Positions 18,337-29,000 of a stretch of 64,000 nt of DNA are shown piece by piece (the first letter of the stretch is position 1; every line of letters starts with the position of its first letter). Origin of the DNA: Holophagae bacterium. Its GTDB lineage: Bacteria; Acidobacteriota; Holophagae; Acanthopleuribacterales; Acanthopleuribacteraceae. A program made the position numbers and the translations under genes. Location: the NCBI GenBank assembly GCA_030429565.1, contig JAUIFE010000004.1, positions 62,001 to 126,000 on the forward strand, written 5' to 3'. Below the pieces are notes generated by a model, which saw nothing but the letters and a program-made list of their open reading frames with translations, did not search any database and had not been told where the DNA came from.

Positions 18337-18590
18337 GGAAACCTTCCTCGGTGGGGTACGTGGGGATTGATCTTGGCCGACACAAACAAACCGCGCAAAT
18401 AAGCGTTTTTGGTGGCCTGAGGTGCGACCTTGGGGTTCGCCGCACGCCTCTTTTCAGTTTGGACGGTGCTGCTAATAAAAGCGTAAAAAGCGGTCAAAAG
18501 ATTGGATCGGTGATCCGAATCCTAGGGCCGGTGTTGGTAAGTGCGTGAATAAACGGTCGCGTTGCCGGTGATTGGACCCTGTTTTGGGAT

Positions 18591-19301
18591 TTAGAAGAGG
18601 TTGGCTTTGGCAACGATGCCCGCACCGCCGCCGATTTGAATGGTACTGGGTCGGACGTTTTTAGGGACTTCGAACACCACGAAACCCTCGACTTCCTCGG
18701 CCGGCGCGAGCACTTGAGCGGTTAAGGCATCGTTCATCTGACGTGTTTTGAGCGAGGTGTTAATGCGCCCGCCGTCATTGGTAAAGACAGAGAAACCAAA
18801 GGGGTCGAGACGATAGTTATCGCGGCCTCTGTTTCTAACCCGGACTTTGACGGTCACAAAAGTATAGTTAGGGCGAGCATGGGTCGCGAATAACCAGCCT
18901 TCTAAAGCGTCGATGCGGTTGGCTTCGAGGATGTTCAGCATGATCGAATCGCGGGCTGTTTGCTCGGTTGGCGGCTTAAATTGGGCAAATCCCTCTTTCT
19001 CGCTCGATAAACTGCCGCGAAAGACCACCGCAAAGGTGACGACCACCAACACCAAACCAACCAGGGTCGCTTGGGTCAGCGTACGCCGCAACACCACTTG
19101 GTAGTGCTTGCCGTCGCATTGCGCGCCCGCCGCTTCGTATTGCGGTAAGTTGCGCGGCTGCATGTTCGCGCTTTTGGTGTCCTGCTTCCAAGTGGGCTGC
19201 ATAGGATACGCTCGTCGTTGGAGTAAAGGGCTAGATATAGAATTCTTCGGCTGCCTTAAGCCTAAAGTAAAGTCACCTGCTTCAACAATCCCTTGCTTCA
19301 T
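18591..19301 (-). CDS. membrane-anchored DUF4352-like protein
   Basis: Up to 236 residues. One TM helix (LVGLVLVVVTFAVVF, about 80-94) separates a cytoplasmic N-terminus from an Ig-like domain with the DUF4352 pattern: TFVTVKVRVRNRGRDNYRL, FGFSVFTNDGG and EEVEGFVVFEVP. The start is uncertain: ATGs at 19301, 19202 and 19163 are possible and none has a good ribosome-binding site. DUF4352 domains are extracytoplasmic with no fixed enzymatic role. It lies 254 bp upstream of the 1413-residue membrane protein on the same strand; an operon is not obvious. Confidence 0.72.
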   Translation of the reverse strand: MKQGIVEAGDFTLGLRQPKNSISSPLLQRRAYPMQPTWKQDTKSANMQPRNLPQYEAAGAQCDGKHYQVVLRRTLTQATLVGLVLVVVTFAVVFRGSLSSEKEGFAQFKPPTEQTARDSIMLNILEANRIDALEGWLFATHARPNYTFVTVKVRVRNRGRDNYRLDPFGFSVFTNDGGRINTSLKTRQMNDALTAQVLAPAEEVEGFVVFEVPKNVRPSTIQIGGGAGIVAKANLF

Positions 19302-19527
19302 TTTGATTCAAATTAATCGAAAACGGGTTCATATGGGGTCGGCCTGCTCATCTTTTTGAGGAGGTACTTTTTGCGGTTGTGGCAAGAAGGTAATCGGTCA
19401 ACATCATCCTTTTGGCAAAGAAAGGGATTCCTTCCGTTCGTCATGCTCGGTTAACATAAGGGAACCCACTCATCACGATTGTTCCACCGACGAATCAGCG
19501 CGATTTGTCTCTCTAGGGATGTTGCCT

Positions 19528-21186
19528 ATGCCCACCATACTCAGCTTTAAAATCGATTTGCAGGCCCTCCACGGCTACCGTGACCCGGTCAAGATGGTGT
19601 CTAACTGGCGTTCACTTTACGATTTACTCAAATTGGCCGTCGAAGCCGGTGACGCTTTTGCCGTAGTCGTGCCTGGCGAAAGCCTGTCGCGTCAGGACGA
19701 TGCGATTGACCGCGTGTTAACCCTTGCCAACGATGCCAAGGTGCCGGTGATGGCCTACATCAATCCTCAAGACGCCTTGCAGAGCAGTGCCTATTACGCG
19801 CAAATTGGTGGGCTTCTGTGCGAACCCTTGGATGCCGGCTCTATTAAAGAATTCATTGGTTATGCGCGCGATGCCGCTAATTCGCGTGCCGAAATTATTC
19901 TGGCCATTGACGACAGCCGCACCGCCCGCAAGGTGTTGTTTCGCGAACTCAACAGCGCCGGTTACCATTTGTTTTTCATTTCCGACGGGACTTCGGCCCA
20001 CAAGGTGGCCGCCGTGCTCAACCCGAGCGTGGTTGTCACCGATCTGCTGATGCCGGGTATGGACGGCTACGAGTTGTGCAGCCAACTGGCCGCCTCTAGT
20101 GAAACGGCCCATATTCCCGTGGTCGTGATCACCTCGCTCGACGGCAACGAGCTGCTGCGCGAAGGCTTTTCCGCCGGTATTAAAGAGTTCTTCCAAAAAC
20201 CCTGGCCCAATCAGCAATTGGTGCGTTTTATCGATCGGCTGATTGTCGAGATGAAATACCGCCGTTCGGAAACGGCTTTGGTACTTGAAGACAGCCCAAC
20301 CATTCGCCGGCTGGTGGCGCACTATTTGAACAAATTGGGTTTTTCGGTCGTGGAGTTTTCGCTGGGGGTTGAGCTGGTGAAGTACCTTCAGGGCGAACAC
20401 CCGGCCGTGGATTTAATGGTGTTGGATTGGGAGTTACCCGATTGGGACGGACTCGATTTGGTGGCGACGATTCGCACCAAAAAAGAGTTCAGCTTTACGC
20501 CGATTCTAATGCTGACCGGCCGCAACAAGGAGAGCGACATTGCTTCGGCGTTGCGCGCCGGCGCCGACGATTACATCACCAAACCGTTTAAGTTCGAGGA
20601 GTTGGCGGCGCGCATTCAAGCGCAGATGCGCATAAAACGCCTGATTGACGAGCTCAATGAAAAAAATAAATTATTGGAAGAGTTGGCCCTGACCGACAGC
20701 CTGACCGGGTTGTACAATCGCCGCCATTTTGACAACCAAATGGACTTCTTTTGGGCGCACCACGTGCGTTCGCACCATTGTTTTTCGTTAATGCTGATCG
20801 ACGTCGATCACTTTAAGTCGATTAATGACAACCACGGCCACGCCGTTGGCGACGAGGTACTGACGGTGCTGGCGGGTTTGCTGAAAGATATCTGCCGCAA
20901 AGGCGATTTGGTAGCGCGATTTGGTGGAGAAGAATTCGCCATGATCCTGCCGGAGACCGGCCAGGATGAAGCCTGGATTGTCGGCGAGCGACTGCGGTTG
21001 GCGGTGCAGGAGTACGCGTTTAACGTGGCGGGGAAGACGATTGAAATGACGGTGAGTGTCGGCGTGGTTGACTCGGACCGCGGCGAAATCCACAAATTCG
21101 AAGACATGATCAACCTAGCCGATAACACGCTGTACAAAGCCAAAGACACGGGCCGCAACTGCGCCTTGGTGTACCGAGCCGAATGA
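19528..21186 (+). CDS. multi-receiver response regulator with GGDEF diguanylate cyclase domain
   Basis: About 552 residues. An N-terminal degenerate receiver-like module (1-120) without a phospho-acceptor is followed by two canonical receivers with acceptors D172 (VVVTDLLMPGMDG) and D300 (LMVLDWELPDWDG), and a GGDEF domain with active-site GGEEF (466-470). An RKGD inhibitory site for c-di-GMP lies five residues before it. It should make c-di-GMP under phosphorelay and product control, a PleD-like arrangement. An ATG at 19519 is also in frame, but AGGG is spaced correctly only for 19528. The histidine kinase partner is not adjacent; one orphan kinase lies at 59.5 kb. Confidence 0.92.
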   Translation: MPTILSFKIDLQALHGYRDPVKMVSNWRSLYDLLKLAVEAGDAFAVVVPGESLSRQDDAIDRVLTLANDAKVPVMAYINPQDALQSSAYYAQIGGLLCEPLDAGSIKEFIGYARDAANSRAEIILAIDDSRTARKVLFRELNSAGYHLFFISDGTSAHKVAAVLNPSVVVTDLLMPGMDGYELCSQLAASSETAHIPVVVITSLDGNELLREGFSAGIKEFFQKPWPNQQLVRFIDRLIVEMKYRRSETALVLEDSPTIRRLVAHYLNKLGFSVVEFSLGVELVKYLQGEHPAVDLMVLDWELPDWDGLDLVATIRTKKEFSFTPILMLTGRNKESDIASALRAGADDYITKPFKFEELAARIQAQMRIKRLIDELNEKNKLLEELALTDSLTGLYNRRHFDNQMDFFWAHHVRSHHCFSLMLIDVDHFKSINDNHGHAVGDEVLTVLAGLLKDICRKGDLVARFGGEEFAMILPETGQDEAWIVGERLRLAVQEYAFNVAGKTIEMTVSVGVVDSDRGEIHKFEDMINLADNTLYKAKDTGRNCALVYRAE

Positions 21187-21209
21187 GCGTTTGGTTTGGG
21201 AAAAGAAAA

Positions 21210-21445
21210 TGGAAGCGGTGGGATTCGAACCCACACTGACACGGGCACCTAAAAAACGCGATCCGTGTGGATGATTTTGGCCAAAGATCCGGAGCGAAAC
21301 GGGTTGGAAAAAGCACAGGCGCACCATGAGGTGCGGCGCGCATTTTTACGAGCTGTTGCAGCCAGGAGTCTTGGTCAAAATCACCACTAAGGATTGCGTT
21401 TTTTAGGTGGAAAATCGTGCGCCTCTGCCGTTGGGCTACGCTTCC
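21210..21445 (-). tRNA. tRNA-like gene split in its anticodon arm by a ~170-nt hairpin
   Basis: Minus strand. GGAAGCG (21445-21439) pairs perfectly with CGCTTCC (21217-21211). T8-A9 and a D-arm-like GCCCAACGGCAGAGGC follow, then an anticodon-stem half GCACG (21420-21416). The 3' part has CGTGT (21243-21239), a 4-nt variable loop, a perfect T arm GTGGG-TTCGAAT-CCCAC and discriminator A at 21210; CCA is not encoded. Between the anticodon-stem halves lie 172 nt that fold back: CACCTAAAAAACGC and its exact complement bound the insert (19 bp with one mismatch overall), then GTGG/CCAC, TGATTTTG/CAAAATCA and an apical CGCACC-TCAT-GGTGCG. The insert is too short for a typical group I intron. No credible anticodon can be assigned. 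It could be a structured RNA using a tRNA fold, an intron-bearing tRNA, or a palindromic element inserted in a tRNA gene. Confidence 0.6.
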
Positions 21446-21516
21446 ATGATCGGCGCGCCGGCCGGCAAGGCGACACACCGAAGAGATTTCATCGACCTGG
21501 TACAGGTGGTTGACGG

Positions 21517-21541
21517 GGCCCGTCCGTTGGTGGGACGGGCC
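21517..21541. repeat. GC-rich hairpin upstream of the tRNA-like gene
   Basis: GGCCCGTCC and GGACGGGCC form a perfect 9-bp stem with a 7-nt loop. It is about 70 bp upstream of the tRNA-like gene on the minus strand. No T-run follows on either strand. Confidence 0.5.
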
Positions 21542-21771
21542 GTGTCGGGTCAATGAAACCCAGGGTTAATTTGGATGAGGTGACATGAACCTAAAATATG
21601 CGTTGATCGCCGTGCGCCGACGGCCCCGCGCCGGAAACCGGTCAGACGGAAAGCCAAACGAAAGCATCGGTTCCTCAACCTAAGCGTGAAATCGGGAACT
21701 TATAGACCGTACCGGATGCCGGGCCGGGCCACGTTGACGTCACACCGATGACTTGGCAAGCGGCCTTGCCG

Positions 21772-21826
21772 GGACGGGTCCCGTTGTTCGTGATCACCGT
21801 GAGGAAGGTGACAACGGGACCCGTCC
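21772..21826. repeat. 16-bp perfect inverted repeat, possible structured RNA
   Basis: GGACGGGTCCCGTTGT at 21772-21787 and its exact complement at 21811-21826 enclose 23 nt that contain a smaller CACC/GGTG stem. The right arm shares the ACCCGTCC/GGCCCGTCC theme with the hairpin at 21517. No gene overlaps it convincingly. It may be a small structured RNA or a repeat element. Confidence 0.55.
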
Positions 21827-21968
21827 GCGACGGAGGCAGCGTTAAGTCATCAAAGGATCAATTGAGGATTTCGCCGGAGGGTGGCGAACGCAAGAAAACA
21901 GGGCCGATCAGATCGGCAGGTTTATGTCTTCATCGCTTGTGAGGGTATTTTGGGGCGGTGAAACCGAC

Positions 21969-22058
21969 TTACCCCAGCAAACACAAATACAGATAGAGGA
22001 GGCTCAGGATCAGGGAGAAATGCTCAACTTGCATTGTCCGTGTCATGTGCATCATCAT
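21969..22058 (-). CDS. 29-residue hydrophobic small protein
   Basis: Minus-strand ORF starting with three consecutive ATGs at 22058 and ending TAA at 21969. A consensus AGGAGG lies 5 nt upstream. The C-terminal half (HFSLILSLLYLYLCLLG) would be a single membrane helix. It is too short for standard ORF filters. The ribosome-binding site is part of a perfect 12-bp palindrome AGGAGGCCTCCT that could fold and hide it. No homologue is recognised; expression is unproven. A fit between strong initiation signals and a membrane helix is the only support. Confidence 0.45.
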   Translation of the reverse strand: MMMHMTRTMQVEHFSLILSLLYLYLCLLG

Positions 22059-23063
22059 GGGAGGCCTCCTGTAAAAGGGTAAAAAGATGTCCCGCGTTAT
22101 AAAGCGTGGTGAGCGTCGCAGTTAAAGCCGTGTGTCTCACCGGACGGCTGCTACCTTTGCGAAGCCCGTGCCAGGATTTTTTTAGTTTGCGAATTGGGTA
22201 CTCTTTTTTGTTGTAAGTTGCTGGAAGAAAATGGGTTGAATTTCGTGTTCGGTGGCAAGGGTAACAATGTCTACACCTACCAGTTTCGATGATATAAATA
22301 ACTTTAAATAGCAAGAATAGAAAATTAGATAACAGGATGCCGCCTTGGTCAACACGCGGATTTAGAAAATCGCGACGCGCATCCGCCGGGATATCGCTTT
22401 TTGGCCGGTGTACCTGTGAAAATGCGGCTCATTTCGCGGATGTCGCGTGTGGAAAAGGAAAGGGAAGAGGCGGTAAAGCGACGGTTCTTTTTGCAGAGGT
22501 TTTGCTTGAGAAGCCGGCGAGAATTTGCCCTCTGCGCGTCAAAAGATAAATAAGCCGAGATATTTATGCGGGCTTTTGCGAGCGGGCTCACATTTGCGCT
22601 TTTTTCAGCCAGGACGAAGTGGTGCCGGGGTAATTGGTGCCACTTGGCTTAGTGGTTTACTTGCAAGGGGTTGACGATAAAATTCGAGCACCGATTTGAC
22701 TTTTGCAGCCGGACTGGCTACCAATGGATCAGAACACCGATTGAATGAAAACTATTTAAGCGCGAAAATTACTGTCTGCTATTCGCGGGCTTTGTCCTGT
22801 CTTTTTGACCTCAACGCAACACTTGGGAAGCACCTGCACTGGATGGAAATGATGACTCTTGTGACCGACATTTGGCCTTTTCGTCGTTGTCACGGCGGCT
22901 TAACGCGCCGCCTCCGTGGTTCATTGACCGGCGCCGTTGCACCCAAGTCCCATTGCCGGGCCGGGGCTGTTTCAGCCGTTGTGCCTGCCCGCGCGCGTGA
23001 AACCAGTGTGGTTCGCTCGTTTTAAGCTGTGTTGTTCCAACCTCAGGGAATTAAGGTGTACTG
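22059..23063. other. gene-poor region before the giant secreted protein
   Basis: No supported gene. Frames at 22337-22591 and 22696-23025 lack ribosome-binding sites and recognisable content. A structured-looking segment near 22120-22180 (GCCGT...ACGGC) precedes a T-run at 22177-22183. The stretch must hold the promoter of the gene starting at 23064; none was picked out with confidence. Confidence 0.4.
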
Positions 23064-26000
23064 ATGCTTTTACCAGGGTTACGCTTTCTGTCGCTTTTTT
23101 TAATTTGTTTTTTGGGCGTGGTCGCGCCGTTGCGGGGCCAAGGTTTCCCCAACGTGCCTCAAACGCCGGGAACCCTCATTGCCGGGCCTTTGGCGCCGGA
23201 ACAGGGGCGTACCGCGGTCATTACCATTCAAGGTGGTTGGCTGTTCTCCTTTCCCGAAATTCCCTCCAGCGGCGGCGTCACGTATAACGGGCAACCGTTG
23301 CAGCTCGATTTCTTAATGCGTCAGTGGGATATTTCCGACTTGGGCAACATCCGTCAGGTTGCCACCTTCGGCCGCACCGAGCAGGGTTTTGATGCGCACG
23401 GCGTCATGCACACGGGTGATTGGACCGTGTTTGGCAATTTCCAATTCCACGTCGATTCGTTCGGCGGGCCGGTGGTGGTTGAACCCTACACCGATTCTCA
23501 CATCGTGCCGTTCTCGCGCGGTGGTCTGTTCCCGCCGTACAACATCACCAACTTTTGGAGTTACAACGACACCAACGTCCTGATGGAATTCACCAAGGAC
23601 GGCGAGTTGGTGGCGCGTTGGGATCACATTGCTGAAACCGGCATCATTGCCCACCCGGTCCTGATGGGCAACCTGTTGTTTATGCTGTCCGAACAAACCA
23701 ACGGCGGCATTGCTATTTACGACATGAGTCAATACATGGACGGTAATCCGGCCAATGACCCGCCCAAACCGCCGCTGATTACGCTGCAAACCCAAGGCGG
23801 GTTTGGCGGTTACTGGAGTGAACTTTACGGTTTAGACGGGCGTTTGTACGCGGTTTCTTCGTACCGCATTGGTGGCCAAGGCTTGCGCGTCATCGACGTC
23901 ACCGACCCCGTTAATCCCGGCAATATGATTGACATCGCCTTTACCGCCGACGTTATGTCGATGTATCCGCACTTCCAAGACAACCATATCTTCTCCGGTA
24001 GCTCGAAAGTGGATATGCGCAGCTTTCAGGTGGTGTTAACGCTGCCGACCGAAACCACCCACACCTTTCCCGGTTATGACGACGGCGACGGCATGGATAC
24101 CAGTCAGTGGTTGTTGCCGGTTGGCAATCTGCTGATTACCGGTGGTTTAACTGACTTGGATCGCAGTCAAGGGATGGCGATTTGGGCGCACCAAGCCGAT
24201 CCCGATAACGCCGGCCCGATGGTGGGTTACCACATTCCGCGTGCGGGTCAGACCAATTACCCGATTGCCGCGCCCATCAGTATGATCATCCCCGAAACAC
24301 TGGACACGGCGACTTTAGTCAACGGTCAGACGTTTATTGTGCGGCCTTTGGGCGGTAACCCCATCAGCGGTTCCTTGTTCTACGCCATGAACGATATGAT
24401 CACCTTCCAGCCGGATCAACCGTTGCAAGACAACACCACTTACGAGGTATTTCTGCCGGCGGGCGGTATTGAGGACGCGGTTGGCAACGGTATTGAAGAA
24501 AATTACAGCTTTACCTTTTCAACCGGTAGCGCCAGCGACGGTAACCAACCGCCGAGCATTACCAGCTTCACCGTTTCCGACGGTTCGATTACACCCAATA
24601 GTAATGTTACGTTTAACGCGACTGCGACCGATCCAGAAAACGAAATCCTCGAGTATCGCTTCATTTTTGGCGACGGCACCGATCCCACGCCTTGGTCGAC
24701 AAGCGCTTCGAGCAACCATACCTACACCACGGTGGGTCACTACCGTGCCATGGTGCAAGCCCGTGACGCCTCGGGTGTAACCGTTTCGGACAACTTGATT
24801 GTGACCGTGGCCAACCCGGTCTCCGGCACGCCGCCGACCCGTTCGTCGCAAATCATTGTCGATGAAAATGCGCGCCGCGTGTACAGCGTGAACCCGGACA
24901 ACAACACGGTGGCGGTGATTGACGCAGACAGTCATACTTTGCTGCGCGAAATCCCCACCTCGGCCGACCCTCGTTCGGTGGCGCTGGACGGGAACGGCAA
25001 CCTTTGGGTGACCGCCTATGACGCCGACCGCATTGAGATCTTTAACCCGAGCAACGGATCCCTCGTTAACCAAATTGACCTGGAATACGGCGCATTGCCC
25101 CACGATGTAGTGTTCTCCCCGGATCGCAGTACGGCGTACGTGACGCTGAGCGGCAAGGGTCTTTTGCTTCGATTTAACGGCAACACCCAATCCCAGACCG
25201 GCTCGGTGGCATTGGGGCCGACGGCACGCGCCATCGCCGTCGACGGCAACCATTCGCGGATTTTGGTGACGCGATTCATTTCACCCGCTTTCCACGGCCA
25301 GGTTTGGGACGTCTCCGCTTCGTCCTTTTCGGTGACGCGTACCTTCTTGCTCAGCCAGAAAATTACCGGCGACAACTCAGGTGACGGCGCCGGTATCCCC
25401 AACTATTTGGCGGGCATCGCCATTGCGCCCGACAACCAAAAGGCTTATGTGAGTACGGTTAAAACCAATACCAATAAAGGTGTGAACTTTGGCGACGGTT
25501 CGCTCAACGACCCCGATAACACGGTGCGTACCGAGGTGATGTCGCTCGATTTGGTTGCCAACGAAGCCAATGTCGACAACGCCGACCGCATCGATTTGGA
25601 CAACTCCGATTCGGTACGCGCTTTTGATTTCACCCCTTTGGGCGACTATCTGTTGCTGGTCAACCAAGGGACCAACGACGTCATGATCATGGACACGTTC
25701 CGTTTCGATTACTCGCTCAACCTGGGCAGTATGGTGGCGCGGATCGGTGTCGGCCTGGCGCCGCAAGGGATTGTAGTCGATCGCAGCGGCGAGCAGGTTT
25801 TTGTGAAAAACTTCATGTCGCGTACCCTGTCCATCTTTTCGATTGCCAACCTGTTGGCGGTAGGCGACACCAGTTTCGACGTCACCACCATCGACACCGT
25901 GCAAAATGAACTGCTGGCGGCCGATGTGTTGCTCGGTAAGCAGGTTTTTTATAACGCGGGCGACGCGCGCATGAGCTTGGAAGGCTATATTAGTTGCGCC

Positions 26001-29000
26001 ACCTGCCACGTCGACGGTGGTCACGACGGCCGCACCTGGGACTTCACCCAACGCGGCGAAGGGTTCCGCAATACGCCGCCGTTGTGGGGTCGTGCGGGTA
26101 TTGGCCACGGTCGCGTTCACTGGACCGCCAACTTTGACGAAATCCAAGATTTTGAAAATGACATACGCGCCCATTTCGGTGGTTCTGGGTTCCTGAGTGA
26201 AAATGATTTTGCCGAGGTTGGCGATCCCTTGGGGCCGCCCAAAGGCGGGCGCAGCACTGAACTGGACGCCATGTCGGCCTACTTGACCTCGTTGGACGGC
26301 GCGACCTTGCCGCGCAGTCCGTTCCGGCAAGCGAACGGCGCGATGACCGCCGACGCCACGGCCGGTGCGCAGATCTTTATCGCGCAAAACTGTGCCACCT
26401 GCCACAATCCGGCCCAACAGTACACCGACCGGCAAATCCGCGACGTCGGCACCATTCGTCGCGATAGCTCGGGTCGTCGCATTAACGCGCCTTTAGAAGG
26501 GATTGAAACGCCGACGCTGTTGGGTCTGTGGGATACCGCGCCTTACCTGCACGACGGCACCGCGCCGGACTTGGACACGGTGTTCCGCACCGCGTCAGGC
26601 ACCTGGTACGACAACGAAGTGGGTACCAACGTGGGCGGCTTCGCCAACAATACCTGGCCGCCACAAACTTGGTTTGCGGGTACCTTGACACCCTTGGAGC
26701 GCAACCAGGATCGCAGTATCCGCTGGGACAACGTCGACGGTGGTTCCGGTGGTACCGGACAAATCACCGTGCGGTTTGCCACCGACTTCAACCAAGGTGA
26801 TATTCCGATTCTTTTGACCGTGAATGGTTCGACGCGCACCGTCAACTTTCCGCCAACCAACCCCGATACCGGTGATCGCCTGCTGCAGATCATTGATAAT
26901 GTAAGTTTGCAGGCGGGCACGAGCAACACGATCACCCTGCGCAACAATCGCTCGTTCGAGAAGATCGACGTCGATGCGATTTTTGTTTCCACCGCCGACG
27001 ATTTGGCGCTGGCCGAGCCGCACCGCCGTGTCACTGCGCTGAGTGGTACGCAACGCAATCAACTGTTCGCTTACTTAATGCAACTCGACGCCAACAACGT
27101 CTTGGAAACAGGCGTGTTGGAACGTCGTTTTTGGACCGGCGTCGCCGGCGGTAGTTTGAGTTCGCTGCAAAACGACGCGCGTTTTCCCGATCAACCCAGC
27201 GGCGCCGATGTCCTGACCACTTTGGAATCAATTGGTTGGGCTGGATCCAGCGCGCCAGGTTCGGCCCAAAATTGGGGTGACAGCTACGGCGAGCAGATTC
27301 GCGGTTTCTTGGTGCCACCGCAAAGTGGAACCTACCGTTTCTACCTTTCCGGCGATGATCAAGCCTTGTTCCGACTCAGCACCGATGCCGACCCGGCCAA
27401 TGCCGTGGATTTGATTAACCTGACCTCGGCGAGCGGGTTCCGCACTTGGAACGGCGTTTCCGGTGACGTGACCCTGCAAGCCGGCACGCGTTACTTCTTC
27501 GAGCTGCTGCACGTCGAAGGCGGCGGCAACGACCACGTGGCCGTGGCCTGGCAATTACCGGGTGGTGCCGCGCCGAGCAATGGTTCCGGCGACCAAATCA
27601 TCGATGCAAGCGCCTTGCGACCTTTCGGCGATACCTTCCGCGAGGCGCCGCCGCTGGCGCCCGACGGCCTGATCGTTCGTGCTTATTCGCCCAGTGAATT
27701 GCACCTTTCGTTCACCGACCGATCCAACAACGAGTACGGCCATCATGTGGAAGTGCGCTTTAACGGCGGCGAATGGATGCGCACTGATTTGGGGCCGACG
27801 GCCGGCATCGACAACGTGCGTTCGATTGCGCTGGACAACTTTTTCCCCGGCGCGGCTTACCAAGTGCGCGTGCGTTCCTACAACGCTGTCGGTCCTTCGG
27901 ACTGGTCGGCCACTGCCGATGTGACCATGATTGACGCGGCAACCCGCCGTTTGTTCTCTTATGACGGGCCCGCACCTTTTGCGATTAATCTCGGTGTCAA
28001 CCTGTTGCAGAAGGCCGAGGTCTTCGAGGACAACTTAGCCTTGTGGCGCGCCGAGGGCGGATCGGGTCAGCGTTCAGCGATTTGGGCGCAGGAATCACTG
28101 CCCACCGATTACTTCGTGACTGAGTTCACCCTGGCCTCGCGCAACGAAACCACGGGTGGGGTCAGCAACTTCGTCGTCGCCCTGCAGTCGGCGTCCGATA
28201 GCGAAGTGGCCTTGGGCAACGATGGCGGTTACGAAGGCATTAACAGTCCCAAGATTGGCTTGGTGTTCTCCTTGTTTGAAGGCAGTTCCAGCGTCAAGTT
28301 GATGAGCAACGAGACGACCGTCAAAACCTACTTCAGCACCACCGACCAAGGCTTCAGCTTTGATTACAGCACCAGCTACCGTTTCCGTTTGATTTACGAC
28401 AACCGTCAAAAGGATCTTTCGCTGGAGTGGATTCGCGTCGACAACAATGCCACCTTCGTCGGCAGTTTCCCGATCGACTTAGAAGATGCGCTTGGCGATC
28501 ACGCCTACATGGGTTTTGTGGTGAACAGTAACTTCACCAACATGGACATGACCATTGATCGCTGGGTGTTCGACCACCGCATCGATCCGTTGCCGGGCCA
28601 GTTTGCCTTTGGCGGTACCGCGCCGACCGCGCCGACCCGTATTCAAATGGAAAACTACGACGAAGGCGGTGAGGGCATTGCCTTCCACGACAACGACGAC
28701 TTTCAGTCGGGCTTCAACCCGCGTGGCGATTCGGTTGATTTCGACGAACGCAATGGGTCGGAAGGGCCGTACATCGGATGGTCGGAAGCAGGCGAGTGGC
28801 TTAAATTCTCAGTGGAAATTCCCTCGGGTGTGTACACCATGCGCCTGCGCGCCGGCGCCGGTAGCAACAGCACCACCGACGACATCACCTTCACGCTGGA
28901 CGGCGCGCCGCTAGCGGTCTTCGATGTGCAAAATACCAACTTCAACTTCCAAACCCACACCTTAAACAACATCGTGATTCCCGAAAGCGGCTTGCGCGTC

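Noticed and set aside
21110..21553. 147-codon minus-strand frame across the tRNA-like gene
   Set aside because: Its residues simply translate the tRNA acceptor and T-arm bases (GFESHR-type) and the antisense of the cyclase gene end.
22105..22185. Possible riboswitch (a GCAAAG element resembling the c-di-GMP GEMM class)
   Set aside because: Only one short element matches; the paired stems and tetraloop receptor needed for that class are not present, and no gene starts suitably downstream.
25377..26435. 352-codon open frame on the minus strand inside the giant secreted gene
   Set aside because: It is the codon-position shadow of the plus-strand gene: composition is rich in Arg/Val/Gly/His, there is no ribosome-binding site, and the opposite frame has clear domains.
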